From Phoenix dactylifera (lineage: Eukaryota; Streptophyta; Magnoliopsida; Arecales; Arecaceae): a stretch of DNA of 64,000 nt. This document shows, in pieces, positions 47,204 to 59,763 of this stretch (its first letter is position 1; every line of letters begins with the position of its first letter). The notes below the pieces were generated by a model, which did no database searches, was not told the origin of the DNA, and was given only the letters and a program-made list of their open reading frames with translations. A program made the position numbers and the translations under genes. The stretch spans positions 1,550,001-1,614,000 of the forward strand of contig NC_052406.1 in NCBI RefSeq assembly GCF_009389715.1, written 5' to 3'.

Positions 47204-48403
47204 TGTTGGGGGAAAAACCCCAAGTCATACCGTCACGGAGGCGCTCGGCCAAAGAGCGCCGACCAGGAGGATGCTCGGCCAAAGAATGCCGACCAGGAAG
47301 GCGCTCGACTAAAGGGCGCCGACCGGAGAGAGCGCCAAGAGGCGCCCAATCAAAATAACCAAGTAGAGATGCTCGGATAGGAAGAGCCGACCAGCGGACG
47401 CCGACCAGAGAAGCGCTCAACTAGAAAGCGCTGACTAGAGAGAGCGCCAAATAGAGGCGCTCGGCTAGAAGGTGCTCGCCCAAAGGGCGCCGACCAGGAG
47501 TACTCGAAGCAACCCCGCCACAGGGCGCCCCTCTGGGCGACCAGCTCGGCTCGGCACCCTTGCCGGGCCGATGCCTTGACTAATACTCCTCCCCGCCAAG
47601 CCTTCTCGAAAGGTCCGGCGGCTATACACGCGACTCTACTATAGCCTGCCACTATCTCCAAGCCATCAAGGCATAAGATCTCTGCAGGTATTCGGCACGA
47701 CCTGCCATTAATGCATGAGACTCCCTCAAGTCTCCGATGCACCCAGTCATTTAATGAGCACGGCCCAAGACGATCTCCAGATCACTGAACCATCAGAGCG
47801 TATGGCTCTCCCTGACCGCCGGTTCATTCGGTAATAAATGCACTTACCATCCACGGACCCCAGGCCCACCACAGCCGGCGGTTCAACCACTCCAACAGGT
47901 CCGATCGACCGTGACAACTCCCTGATTCCGGTCCGATTCGGTCCCGTTCTCCACTACGCCATTAATGGGCCAAATCGTGCCCAATTATTACAAAAGAGGA
48001 CAAACCTCCTGTCACCTCCCAGGTAACAAAAATCCTTCTATAAAAGGAAACCTGGAGGGAAAAGGATAGGGGGGCCCCGGACAGAACCCTCCTGGACCGG
48101 GTGAAAAAAAGCAAACAGCACAGACATAGGGGGGGATATCATCCTCTTCATCTTCTTCATCTTATCAAAATATTCTGGCGGTCTTCTCCATATACTCTCT
48201 TCCTTGCTCTCTCCACATATCTGCCCCCTCTGACTTAAGCATCGGAGGGCCGGCGCCGGAGAGCCCGGCCACCGGCTTTTTGCAAGACTTACACCCCTCC
48301 AGGAGGACGTCACCGGCCGGCGCACCGCCGTCCGCCCTTCCGGCAGCGGAGCTCCTCCTTCCCCTGGCTTCGCGGCGGCCCCCAGGTCCAATTTCCAGCA
48401 ACA
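47204..48403 (+). repeat. 5' LTR of the Tat element
   Basis: 1200 bp, TG...CA, left TSD GTTAT. The first 350 bp is a set of GCGCTCGGCCAAAG / GCGCCGACCAGGA short repeats. TATAAAAGG near 48,040 is a likely TATA box. Confidence 0.93.
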
Positions 48404-48404
48404 G

Positions 48405-50110
48405 TTGGCGCTAGAGGAAGGGCCCGAGTTCGCTGCCATGAAGCTAAGAAGCAAAGGGGCTTTCAGCGCCTCTCGACGTCCTCCACCCAGTCCTGAGCAT
48501 TCCGTCCGGAACTCACCACCTCCGGCCGAGTCAACCCCTCAAGTTCGGCCGGAGCAGTTTGATGCCCTGGTGCAACAAGTGCAAGCCTTAGCTATCGCTG
48601 TCCAAAGCTTGCAACCCAGGGGCATCCCAACGACACCGCCTCCTCCGGCTCCAGTTCAACCGGAGCCTCCTACAAGCGGACTTCCCCTTCGAGGTCAGGA
48701 CTCCCAAGTCCAGGCCTCCCTCTGGAGAGAGCACCCAGCCAGAGGCTACGGAGGCTGGCCACAGCCTTCAGAAGCTGAGTCGGTTCCAGGGCAACCTGCG
48801 CTCGAACGAACCGCTGCAGCGATCCTCCAGAATGATGAACTCGACAAGAAGGTCGAGAAGCTGGAGCGCCAAATCCAGGCACTCCATGGCAGGAAATCAG
48901 GGCGTGATGACGACTTTGAGTTTACTACGAAGTCGCCCTTCTCCCCGGAGATTGAAGATGAACCGGTTCTGCTACGGTTCAAGATGCCCCAGGTGGAGCC
49001 CTACAACGGCAAGGCTGATCCCCTTGACCACCTGGAGAGTTACCGGGTCTTAATGGCCCTACAAGGAGCCTCGGAGGCCATGATGTGCAAAGCTTTCCCG
49101 GCGACACTCCGAGGACCAGCCCGGCTTTGGTTTACCGGGCTGAAGCCGAGTACTGTCTCTTCCTTTGAGCAGCTTGGCAGACAATTTGCTGGCAACTTTG
49201 CTGCCAGCCAACCCTAGCGGCGGACATCCGACTCCCTCCTAGACATTAAACAAAAGGAGGGAGAATCCTTCAAAGAGTACTTGGACCGATTCACCGCCGC
49301 AACATGGGAGGTCCGGGAGCTTGACCAGTCCATCGCAATGTCAGCACTAAAGACTGGAGCCCGGTCCTACAGATTCCTCTTCTCGATCGAGAAGAATTTT
49401 CTGCGGACCTCACTGAGATGTTCGCTCGGGCGCGGAAGTATGCCAAGGCAGAAGAGGCCGTGGCGGTTAGGCGGGGCGGGACCGAGCAGAACCCCAAGAA
49501 GAGACGTCGCGAGGAGCGCGGCCGGCCCAGAAGCCCGTCTCCGCGACGAGCTAAGAATCCACCCCGCCCGAAGAGTCCACCCCGGTTGAGAGGACCGCCA
49601 CAGCAGAGGTCACCACTCCGCCCGAGGTTCCCACTGCAGGCCCGCGCACTCGAAGGGAGGTATGAAAAGTATACTCCCCTCAATGCTCCTCGGGCTGAAA
49701 TCCTCATGGAGATTGAGAGTCGGGATTGCATCCGGCTCCCACCTCCGAAGCCAGACACCAGAATCCGGCGTGATGTCCGGAAGTATTGCCGTTTCCACCG
49801 GGATCACGACCATGATACCGAGGATTGTTATCAGCTCCGAAATGAGATCGAAGCACTCATTCGCCGAGGGGTGCTCGATCGGTTTGTGCAAGGCCGGCGT
49901 GAAGGAAAGAAGCCAGCCGAAGGAGCAGCACAGCCTGAAGGTTCAAATGCCAACAGGCCCATCGCCGGCGTCATCAACACTATCCGGGGCGGGACCTCGG
50001 CTGGGGAAGCCTCAGGGGAAGAAGCCTCCTCGAAGCGCCCGCGCACCTCTGAAGCCATCTCCTTCTCAGATAATGATCTAGAGGGAGTCGAAACTCCCCA
50101 TGATGATGCC
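48405..50110 (+). pseudogene. Gag region of the Tat element
   Basis: A retrotransposon-gag domain (VEPYNGKADPLDHLESYRVLM; FPATLRGPARLWFTGLKP; the tail KQKEGESFKEYLDRFTAA) is followed by an Arg/Pro-rich stretch and a zinc-binding-like YCRFHRDHDHDTEDCYQL block near 49,780-49,840. Typical of plant Tat Gag. Broken in about two places; the last part is in the same frame as pol. Confidence 0.85.
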
Positions 50111-52630
50111 GTGGTCATCTCCATGATTATAAATAAATTTGATGTAAAACGCATCCTGGTTGATAATGGAAGCTCGGCGAATGTTTTGTATTTTGGTGCT
50201 TATTGTAAAATGGGGATGACAAAAGAACAGCTACGGAGGATGAATGCTCCGCTAGTTGGATTCACTGGGGATTCAGTTCCAGTAGAGGGCGAGATCGACC
50301 TTCTGGTCACAGCCGGGCTCGCCCCACGTGAAAGTACCGTGGGTATGAGCTTCCTTGTAATACGCCTGCCCTCGGTTTACAACGCCATCCTCGGAAGGCT
50401 AGGACTCAACGCCCTCCGAGCAGTGGTCTCGACTCACCACCTGCTGATGCGATTCCCCACCAGCCAGGGAGTCGGTGAAGTCCGAGGGGACCAAATGGTG
50501 GCAAGGCGATGCTACCTAGCGACCCACGAGGCAAGACGACCAGCCGAGGTGCCTGCCCCAACGACTGACCAGCCCTCAACTGAAGTTATGGAGGCACGGG
50601 TCAACCCCCAGAAAGAGCGGGTAGAGCCTGGTGAGTTGTTAATTCAAGTTTCCTTACGAGAGAACTTTCCCGAGCTAACCGTGCAGGTCGGCTCTGGCCT
50701 TGGCGAACACGAGAGGAGTCGCCTCGTCAACTTCCTACGGAACAATATGGATGTCTTCGCATGGTCGCCTGCAGACATGCCAGGGATAGATCCGGAGGTC
50801 ATGGTCCACCGGCTTCAGGTGAAGCCGACCTGCAAGCCCGTGCGACAAAAGAAGCGAGGCGCCGCCCCTGAACGACAACGAGCAGTAGCCGAGGAGGTCG
50901 GCAAGCTCCTTGAAGCCGGCTTCATCCGGGAGATATCCTACCCGGAATGGCTCGCCAATGTGGTCCTCGTCAAGAAAGCCAGCGGAAAGTGGCGTATGTG
51001 CGTGGACTACACCGACCTGAATAAAGCCTGCCCGAAGGACAGCTTTCCACTTCCCAGCATCGACCAGCTCGTGGACTCCACCTCGGGTCACGAGCTGCTG
51101 GCATTCATGGACGCCTTTTCCGGATATAACCAGATCCGCATGGCACCAGAAGATGAGGAAAAGACAGCCTTCATCACCGACGGGGGAACCTACTGCTACA
51201 AAGTGATGCCGTTCGGTCTAAAAAATGCCGGGGCAACTTATCAAAGGCTGGTCAGCCGGATCTTCAAAGACCAAATAGGCCGAAACATGGAGGTCTACGT
51301 GGATGACATGCTGGTGAAAAGCAAGGCGGCGCAAGACCACATAGCCGACCTCAATGAAGCATTCTCCACACTCCGAAAGTACCAGATGAAGCTCAACCCA
51401 GCTAAATGTGCATTCGGGGTCACCTCCGGCAAATTCCTCGGCTTCATCATTACACAACGAGGAATTGAGGCCAATCCAGAGAAGATCCGAGCCCTCCAAG
51501 GGATGACGCCTCCCAGGACGGTCAAGGAGGTACAGCGGCTCACGGACCGAGTGGCAGCCCTCGGGAGATTTATCTCCCGCTCGGTCGAGCGCTGCCTTCC
51601 ATTCTTTGCAGCCCTCAAGAAGCCGAAGAACTTTTTGTGGTCGGACGAGTGTCAGCAATCTTTTGAAGAGCTCAAGCACCTGCTGGCTTCCCCTCCCCTG
51701 CTCACGAAGCCTCAACAGGGTGAGCTCCTCTACTTGTATCTAGCTGTCTCCCTTGTAGCAGTAAGCTCGGTCCTGGTCCGAGAGGAGGGAAAACTTCAGA
51801 AACCAGTGTATTACACCAGCCGGGTCTTAAGGGATGCTGAGACCCGATACTCCAAGCTTGAGAAGACCGCCTATGCTTTGGTCATCTCGGCTCGGAGGCT
51901 CCGACCCTACTTCCAAGCTCATACAGTGGCTGTGCTGACTGACCAGCCGGTCAAGCAGATCCTGCAGAGATCAGATCGTGCGGGTCGGATCACTAAATGG
52001 GCCATTGAGCTCGGGGAATTCGACATCGAGTACCGGCCCAGACCGGCGATCAAAGCACAAGCACTCGCAGACTTTATAGTCGAGTGCACCATACCGGATG
52101 AGGTCGAGCCTGAACCTGAGCCACCGCTGGAGCAGACCCCGAGTTTGACATGGACTCTACATGTCGATGGCTCTTCAAACTCGGGGGGTAGCGGAGCAGG
52201 ATTTATTCTCACCAGTCCGGAGGGGGTGGTCGCCGAGCAGGCCCTGCGCCTCGAGTTTCCTGCTTCCAATAACATGGCGGAGTATGAAGCGCTTGTCGCC
52301 GGGCTTAAGCTAGCCAAAGAGCTAGGAGTGAAGGACTTGAAGGCCTTCAGTGATTCTCAGCTCGTCGTCAACCAAATTATGGGCGACTTCGAAGCCAGAG
52401 ACCCGACCATGCAGAAGTATCTTCAGAAGGTACGGGATCTCGTCTCGACCTTAGAATCCTTTCATATTCAACATATTGCCAGGTCGGAGAATCTCAGGGC
52501 CGACCAGCTATCAAAGCTGGCGTCCTCTCGCATGAGCGAACTTCCCAAAGAGGCAGTACTGGAATATCTCCAAAAGCCCAGCACAGACGAGCCCGAGCGG
52601 ACCCTCTGCACCGAGCTCGAGCCAAGCTAG
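50110..52630 (+). pseudogene. Protease, reverse transcriptase and dual RNase H of the Tat element
   Basis: Aspartic protease with LVDNGSSANVLYF near 50,157; Gypsy reverse transcriptase (KRGAAPERQRAVAEEV; WRMCVDYTDLNKACPKD; VYVDDMLVKS near 51,300); RT-linked RNase H-like domain (51,720-52,080, ending in WAIELGEFDIEYRPR); then a second RNase H of the plant/archaeal type (LHVDGSSNSGGSGAGF; NMAEYEALVAGL) at 52,150-52,540. Long open frame. Labelled pseudogene because the element as a whole is broken. Confidence 0.9.
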
Positions 52631-53860
52631 ATGGATGAACTCATCGGCTATCTGCAAGACGAAACCCTCCCCGCTGATGAACGAGAGGCTCGCCGAATCA
52701 AGCGCCTCGCCACCCGGTACATACTATACGAGGGAAAGCTCTATCGGAGATCCTTCACCTCTCCCCTCCTCAGATGCCTTCGCCCAACGGAAGCTAATTA
52801 TGCCCTGCGCGAAGTCCACGAAGAGATTTGTGGAAACCATCTGGGAGGGCGAGCATTGGCCCATAAAATTCTGCGCCAAGGATATTATTGGCCGACACTC
52901 CAGAAGGATGCTATGGATTTCGTCCAAAGATGCGACCGGTGCCAAAGGAACGCCAATGTTCAGCGCCGGCCCTCGGCTCCTTTGACTTCTATCAGCTTCC
53001 CTTGGCCCTTTGCCCAGTGGAGAATTGACATTTTAGGGCCATTTCCACTGGCCACCGGGCAAAGGAAGTTCCTGGTCGTCTCCATCGACTACTTCACAAA
53101 GTGGGTAGAAGCCGAGCCCCTCGCCCGGATCACCGAGCAGAAGATGCGGAATTTTGTCTGAAAGTCCATCATTTGCAGATTCGGGCTTCCCCGCATCCTT
53201 ATCTCTGACAACGATCGCCAGTTCGACAACATCCATTTCAGAGAGTTCTGCTCCGAGCTTGGCATTGACCATCGCTTCACCTCGGTCGCGCACCCTCAAA
53301 CGAACGGAGAAACCGAGGTAACAAATCGTACTATTTTGCAGGGTCTCAAAACCAGGCTCGACAAATCTAAAGGACAATGGGTCGAAGACCTATACAATGT
53401 CCTGTGGGCTTACCGGACTACGTTCCGCGTCCCCACCGGCGAGACTCCCTTCAATCTAACATATGGGACGGAGGCCGTCATTCCACTAGAGATTGGGCTC
53501 CCCTCTCCAAGAGTCGAGCACCACGATGCCAGCTCCAACTCTTCGCAGCTCAGAGGCAACCTCGACCTGATCGAGAAAATAAGGGAGGTCGCCCGAGTGC
53601 GTATGGCGAGGTACCAGCAAAAGACAGCTCAGTACTACAACGCCAGGGTCAAAGTCAAATCTTTCAGACCAGGGGACCTTGTCCTAAGAAGAGCTGAAAC
53701 CTCCCGACCAACTGAGCGAGGGAAGCTGGCCCCGAATTAGGAAGGACCATACCGAGTCACGCACATTCGCCGACCCGGAACTTATCAATTGGAGTCTCTA
53801 GATGGGACTCCCATTCTGCGGAGCTGGAGCTCTGAAAATCTCCGCGTGTACCACCAGTAG
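52631..53860 (+). pseudogene. Integrase of the Tat element
   Basis: HHCC zinc domain (EVHEEICGNHLGGRALAHKI ... CDRCQRN), catalytic core (FPWPFAQWRIDILGPFP; FLVVSIDYFTKWVEAEPL; the HPQTNGETE block near 53,290), a middle region (WAYRTTFRVPTGETPFNL), and a C-terminal GPYRVTHIRRPGTYQLE-type block ending near 53,860. Broken in a few places. Confidence 0.87.
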
Positions 53861-54186
53861 AACCCTAAGGGGTTCCCCATTATTCAACCATTGAATTTCA
53901 TTCTATGAATTTCATTTCACAATAAACTGATGGTTTGCGAACTTATTCCGAGCTCACCAATTTTCTTGATTATCTCATGGCATCAGGTTTATTCTTCTTC
54001 CCTGACCACGGTTGGGATGCCCCGATGCCTCGGGATGGAGTACCTGCGTGGACTCCCTGAAGATATCCGTGAGTTCGTGGTGCGCTCTCCATCAACCAAC
54101 GAGCTCGGCTCGTTCTCCTACCCTGGCCACGGTCAGGATGCCCCGAGACGTCGGGATGCCCCGGTTACCGGGAAGCTCGAGACGTC

Positions 54187-55130
54187 GAGATATGAGTAGC
54201 GGTCCTCTCTGACCGGACGAGCTCGGCTCGTGCTCCATCGACTATGAGTAGCGGTCCTCTCTGACCGGACGAGCTCGGCTCGTGCTCCATCGACTATGAG
54301 TAGCGGTCCTCTCTCACCGGACGAGCTCGGCTCGTGCTCCATCGACTATGAGTAGCGGTCCTCTCTGACCGGACGAGCTCGGCTCGTGCTCCATCGACTA
54401 TTGAGTAGCGGTCCTCTCTGACCGGACGAGCTCGGCTCGTGCTCCATCTACTGAGTAGCGGTCCTCTCTGACCGGACGAGCTCGGCTCGTGCTCCATCGA
54501 TCATTGAGTAGCGGTCCTCTCTGACCGGACGAGCTCGGCTCGTGCTCCATTGACTATTGAGTAGCGGTCCTCTCTGACCGGACGAGCTCGGCTCGTGCTC
54601 CATCGACTATTGAGTAGCGGTCCTCTCTGACCGGACGAGCTCGGCTCGTGCTCCATCTACTGAGTAGCGGTCCTCTCTGACCGGACGAGCTCGGCTCGTG
54701 CTCTATCGATCATTGAGTAGCGGTCCTCTCTGACCAGACGAGCTCGGCTCGTGCTCCATCGACTATTGAGTAGCGGTCCTCTCTGACCGGACGAGCTCGG
54801 CTCGTGCTCCATCGACTATGAGTAGCGGTCCTCTCTGACCGGACGAGCTCGGCTCGTGCTCCATCGACTATTGAGTAGCGGTCCTCTCTGACCGGACGAG
54901 CTCGGCTCGTGCTCCATCGATTATTGAGTAGCGGTCCTCTCTGACCGGACGAGCTCGGCTCGTGCTCCATCGACTATGAGTAGCGGTCCTCTCTGACCGG
55001 ACGAGCTCGGCTCGTGCTCCATCGATTATTGAGTAGCGGTCCTCTCTGACCGGACGAGCTCGGCTCGTGCTCCATCGACTATTGAGTAGCGGTCCTCTCT
55101 GACCGGACGAGCTCGGCTCGTGCTCCTACT
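54187..55130 (+). repeat. 53-bp minisatellite, about 18 copies, in the Tat element
   Basis: Contiguous copies of a 52-54 bp unit centred on GAGTAGCGGTCCTCTCTGAC and GGACGAGCTCGGCTCGTGCT. Each unit holds the dyad ACGAGC-TCG-GCTCGT. Copies are nearly identical, with small length changes at the CGACTATT junction. Single degenerate GAGCTCGGCTCG units occur on both sides (54,100; 55,215; 55,450). Confidence 0.93.
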
Positions 55131-55479
55131 CCGACCTCGGCCGGGATGCCTCGAGACGTCGAGATGCCCCGGTTCATCGGGATGCCCCGATACGTTGGGA
55201 TGTGGTCTTTATTGGCCAAACGAGCTCGGCTCGTCGAACATTTTTTCAATCTCGAATCTCCGTCTGGTTCCCCGGTGGGGTATTCATCCATTGATCGACC
55301 AACAGATTATAGAGAAGCAAAAGTCTCTTGAATCTGTGGATATTTGGTATATCAGATCAAATAACGTCATGACTTGATCACTCGAGCTCGTACTCTTATA
55401 GTTATGTTAGAATGTTATGTTCTAATTTTTTGAGGCTCTACCAGCTTCAGCCAATGAGCTCGGCTCGTTCTCCATCGCC

Positions 55480-56530
55480 GGATTTCTCTGCCGACGTCCT
55501 CCAAGAACGGAGTCCGAGCAGAGAAGCGTCTTCAGTCGCCTCGGTGCAAGGACGCACATGGTACAAGGTACCCATTTATTTAATGTTTTTACATTATCTA
55601 TTCTGCTTTTGGATTTCTCTGCCGACGTCCCCAAAGAACGGAGTCCGAGCAGAGAAGCGTCTTCAGTCGCCTCGGCGCAAGGACGCACACGGTACAAGGT
55701 ACCCATTTATTTAATATTTTTACATTATCTATTCTGCTTTTGGATTTTTCTGCCGACGTCCCCAAAGAACGGAGTCCGAGCAGAGAAGCGTCTTCAGTCG
55801 CCTTGGCGCAAGGACGCACACGGTACAAGGTACCCATTTATTTAATGTTTTTACATTATCTATTCTGCTTTTGGATTTCTCTGCCGACGTCCCCAAAGAA
55901 CGAAGTCCGAGCAGAGAAGCGTCTTCAGTCGCCTCGGCGCAAGGACGCATACGGTACAAGGTACCCATTCATTTAATGTTTCTACATTAATGTCTATATT
56001 GTCTATTCTATTTTTGGATTTCTCTGCCGACATCCCCAAAGAATGGAGTCCGAGCAGAGAAGCGTCTTTAGTCGCCTCGGCGCCAGGACGCACACGGTAC
56101 AAGGTACCCATTTGCTTAATGTTTCTACATTAATGTCTATATTGTCTATTCTATTTTTGGATTTCTCTGCCGACGTCTCCAAAGAACGGAGTCCGAGCAG
56201 AGAAGCGTCTTCAGTCGCCTCGGCGCCAGGAGGCACACGGTACAAGGTACCCATTTGCTTAAATGTTTCTACATTAATGTCTATATTGTCTATTCTATTT
56301 TTGGATTTCTCTGCCGACGTCCCCAAAGAACGGAGTCCGAGCAGAGAAGCGTCTTCAGTCGCCTAGGCGCAAGGACGCACACGGTACAAGGTACCCATTT
56401 ATTTAATGTTTCTACATTATCTATTCTGTTCTTGGATTTTTCTCTGCCGATGTCCTCAAAGAACGGACACCGAGCAGAGGAGCGTCTTCAATCGCCTCGG
56501 CGAAGGAGTGCTCATGACACCAGCACATTA
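55480..56530 (+). repeat. 131-145 bp tandem repeat, about 8 copies, in the Tat element
   Basis: Units start CTGCCGACGTCCCCAAAGAA, include GAGCAGAGAAGCGTCTTCAG, the near palindrome GGTACAAGGTACC, and an AT-rich tail (ATTTAATGTTTTTACATTA). The first units are spaced by 131 bp and later ones by about 143-145 bp because of a longer AT-rich spacer. Confidence 0.92.
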
Positions 56531-57019
56531 TTATACTAAGTCCGGTGAATTCCCGTCACGAGCTGACGAGCATTCGACCCATTCGTTGGAAACGAATCTG
56601 GTCCGCCCCGGCAACGCGAGGATCGAAGTTCGCTAACTTCGCAAAAATTTTAAGTCCTAGAGACCGCCTTAGGGCTCGGTCGAATTCTGGACTGAGCTCG
56701 AGAAGACTCTCCGAGCCCAAATCCTTGGTATAAGCATAAGCGTTGCTATACCACTGGTTGAAGGACCGAGCAATGGAGCTCGGCAAGCCAAACTTAAACT
56801 CAAACCCTGTGGCGGGTAAAGCTCAGGCCCTAGAGCCCATATCCTCGGAACCTAAAACAGATCCGAGCAGAGAAACTTGGACTACGATAGACGAGTTTCC
56901 GGAAAAAAAAAATGTATATTCATTTCAAAAAGGCCCGTAGGCTAAGTACAAAATTCGGGTTCGGCCCTTACAAGTACGGGAGGCCATCCCGACTTTACAA
57001 AACAAAACAAAATTACACT

Positions 57020-59262
57020 CTAAGGCCCGAGCCCGACCACTTCGGCTTCGGCAGTGTCGGGAGCGGCGGGCTCAGCAGTCGGGACCTCCTCGGCCTCGGC
57101 AGCGATGGGAGTAGCCTCGGGGGCGGCTTCGGTCGCCTCGGCCTCCGGAGCATCCGCCTCCGCATCCGGCCTTTCGACCCCTGCTCCCGGTTGGAGCAAG
57201 TTCACGTCAAAATCCGGGAGGAGCCGCCGCAATTGATTGCGGAAATCCCAGAAGCCCTGGATCAGCCCATTCACGCCCTCCTCTTCCAGGAGGTTGCGGA
57301 ACTCCTTCGACTCGCGAAAGAGCGCCACCGCGCTCTGAGCTTGCTCCCGAGCCTCGAGCTCCAGAGCCTCGTGGTAGGTGGCCTTCTTCTCGAGGGTTTT
57401 TATTTTCCGCTCGAGCTCCGAATGTCGGAGGCGGGCATTCCCCACCTCCTGCTCGCGGGAGGCCAGCGCCTGCTCGACTTCGGCCAATCGAGCCTCAGCA
57501 GCGCGCAGCTCGGACCTCGCCAACGCATGCGCGCCTTTTTCCTCATCGAGCTCGGCGGTAAGAGCTCGAATTCTTCCCTCGGATGCTCCGACCTTTTCTT
57601 GGAGCACCTGTCGTTCGGCCTCAGAGGCCTGGTACTTCGCTTCGGAGGCCTGGTACTTCACCTCGGCGGCCGTGTACCTCGTCTGGGCCTCGTCATACCC
57701 GCGCTGGCACCTCTGGGCCTTCTCCCGGTATTCTTGTACTAGGTGCATCAACATCTCCGTCTCGTGCAAATGCTGTAAAAGAGACAAAAAGAAAAACATA
57801 AGGCGCCACTAGTAGAAAATCTATACAGATTACACAGGTGGAGAATTTTACTTACCCGGACGGCGTTGCAGCGGGTAAAGTCCATGAAAGCATTATAGCT
57901 CATGGACTGCATCATGGCCCGGTCGGCTGGGAGCAGCGCGACCCGGAATATCTCAAGCGCTACTCAAGGGTTTTCGAGGGCTGAATCACCCTCGAACACC
58001 GACCAGGTGGGTGCAAGGGGCACCCGTTCCGCCGAGCCCGATGGGCCCGGGAGGCCAGCATCGGCTGGCCTAGGCGGAGCCGACCCCGAGGCTCCCTGAC
58101 TGCTCCCCGGCTCGGAGCTAGGGGGCTGGGGTCGCACAAGCGGCCGATCTGACCGCCGCACAACTATGGCGGGGCGTGCAAGCACGGGACCCGCAGAACT
58201 CCTCCCCTGGTCGGCAATTGAAGCGTCCTGCCGACCAGGAATCTGCGTCAAGGGCGCTGGGCATGGGGGCGCCACCGAGGCTCCTCTGGAGCCCGAGCCT
58301 CCGGAATCCGCGCCCTCCCTCCGACCAGCTTCGGGGCGCGCGGGCTGAGAAGGGCCCGCCTCGGAGTGAGCGGGGCGAGAAGGACCCGCCTCGGTCACTG
58401 CTGGCGCCGGGGGCGCTAAGGTCGCCGAGACCTTCTGTTTCTTCCTCGGCTCGGTGGGCTCGCCCGAGAGCTCGGCTGCCCTCTTTTGGAAGCGGGCGTA
58501 GAGGACTTCGCTTTTCGTCACCATCCTTGCGATATCTGCAAAGGCAAAAAGGATTAGAACATTAGAACAGTAAGGAAATAAAAAGAGACTATAACTACCC
58601 TTACCGTGGGGACGTGCCGAGCTCAAGCCCACGTTCACCAAAGCGTCCTCACATATGAGGCCGTTCAGTAAGATGCCATCCCCGAGGCTGCGGATGGCGT
58701 CGAAGATCCCCTGCTCACGCGGAGAAAGTCTGGGGGGTTTGTTGATGGACTTGAGCTGAGCCGGTCCCCACCGGGGGTCAAACCCCCAGGACTGTGCAGA
58801 ACCAAGGAAGAAGAATTTCTTCTTCCAGCCATGAATGGACGAAGGGGCACCATGAAAGAGTGGCCGACCCGCCCGAAGGGCGATGTAAAGCCACTCCCCG
58901 TCTCCCGGATTCGACTTAAAGATAAAAAGTCGCCGGAAAACATTGACAGAGGTCGGAATCCCCTGCAGTAAACACAGTGACAGGAAGCCCATCACTGTCC
59001 TCCAGGCATTCGGAGTAAGTTGTGCCGGAACCAACTGGCATACCGTCAGCAACTCATTCACGAAGCCGTGAAGAGGAAATCGGAGGCCGGCCCAGAGTGA
59101 TTCCAGGTGCACTCCAATCCGGCCTACCGGAGGATCGGTTATCTGATCCCTCCGCCTGGCGGGCTCCAAACGGAACCCGTGAAGAGGGAAGAACCACTCT
59201 TCGGTCATTTCGACCTCCAGGATGCTCATGGTGGACTCGACTTCGCTAGGGAGAGAACCCAT
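57020..59262 (-). pseudogene. Antisense accessory gene of the Tat element (Transposase_28-like and coiled coil)
   Basis: On the strand opposite to gag-pol, a likely three-exon gene. Exon 1 (59,262 to about 58,607) carries a conserved globular domain (LTPNAWRTVMGFLSL; VFRRLFIFKSNPGDGEWLY; SSIHGWKKKFFFL) that matches what I recall of Pfam Transposase_28, 'putative gypsy type transposon'. An intron with donor ACG/GTAAGG and acceptor TTTGCAG follows. Exon 2 has a basic KKQKV segment and a long Pro/Ser/Ala-rich disordered region. A second intron (donor CCGG/GTAAGT near 57,855, acceptor TTTTACAG near 57,779) leads to exon 3, a coiled coil of about 150 residues and an acidic Ala/Glu/Pro-rich tail. 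Such antisense genes are known in some plant Tat elements (for example maize Grande). Role unknown. About one break. Confidence 0.8.
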
Positions 59263-59763
59263 TGCGAGAAAAAGAAATCAAAAAGAAGAGGGACCTGAGG
59301 GAAACGCCGGAGAGAAGGAACTTCGGTCTGAGGAAGACTGGAAGAAAAGCTGGAAACAGAAGGCAATAGAAAGAGGATAAGGGGCCAGGGGAGAGTTTAA
59401 ATAGACCTCCCCAACGGCCCAGATCAGCGAGAAAAATGCTGTATCCTGTTTAGATGGCGACGCGTGTCGGTCCAAAAGACAGAACGACGCATTTAATTAG
59501 GGCTAGCGCTTCGGACACCGAAGCGCCCCATCGGATCGTGCAGCCCCATCATGAGCCCACGACGCGAGGACGCTTCGCAAAAAGTGTCCCAATAATGAGA
59601 CTCTTCGGAAAAAGAGAGACGCCGCCTATTAAAGGCACCTCAAAGCGCTCGATAATTCAAAACGCGCAACAAATTAAAATTTTCGGAATTCGTAATGCTC
59701 CAACTAAAGCTACTTCCCGCGCTCCAGCTGGTAGCCAACTGGAACTCGGAAGTCGGGGGGTAG

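Noticed and set aside
54187-55130. CRISPR-like regular repeats
   Set aside because: The copies are directly adjacent, with no unique spacers, in a plant retrotransposon. It is a minisatellite.
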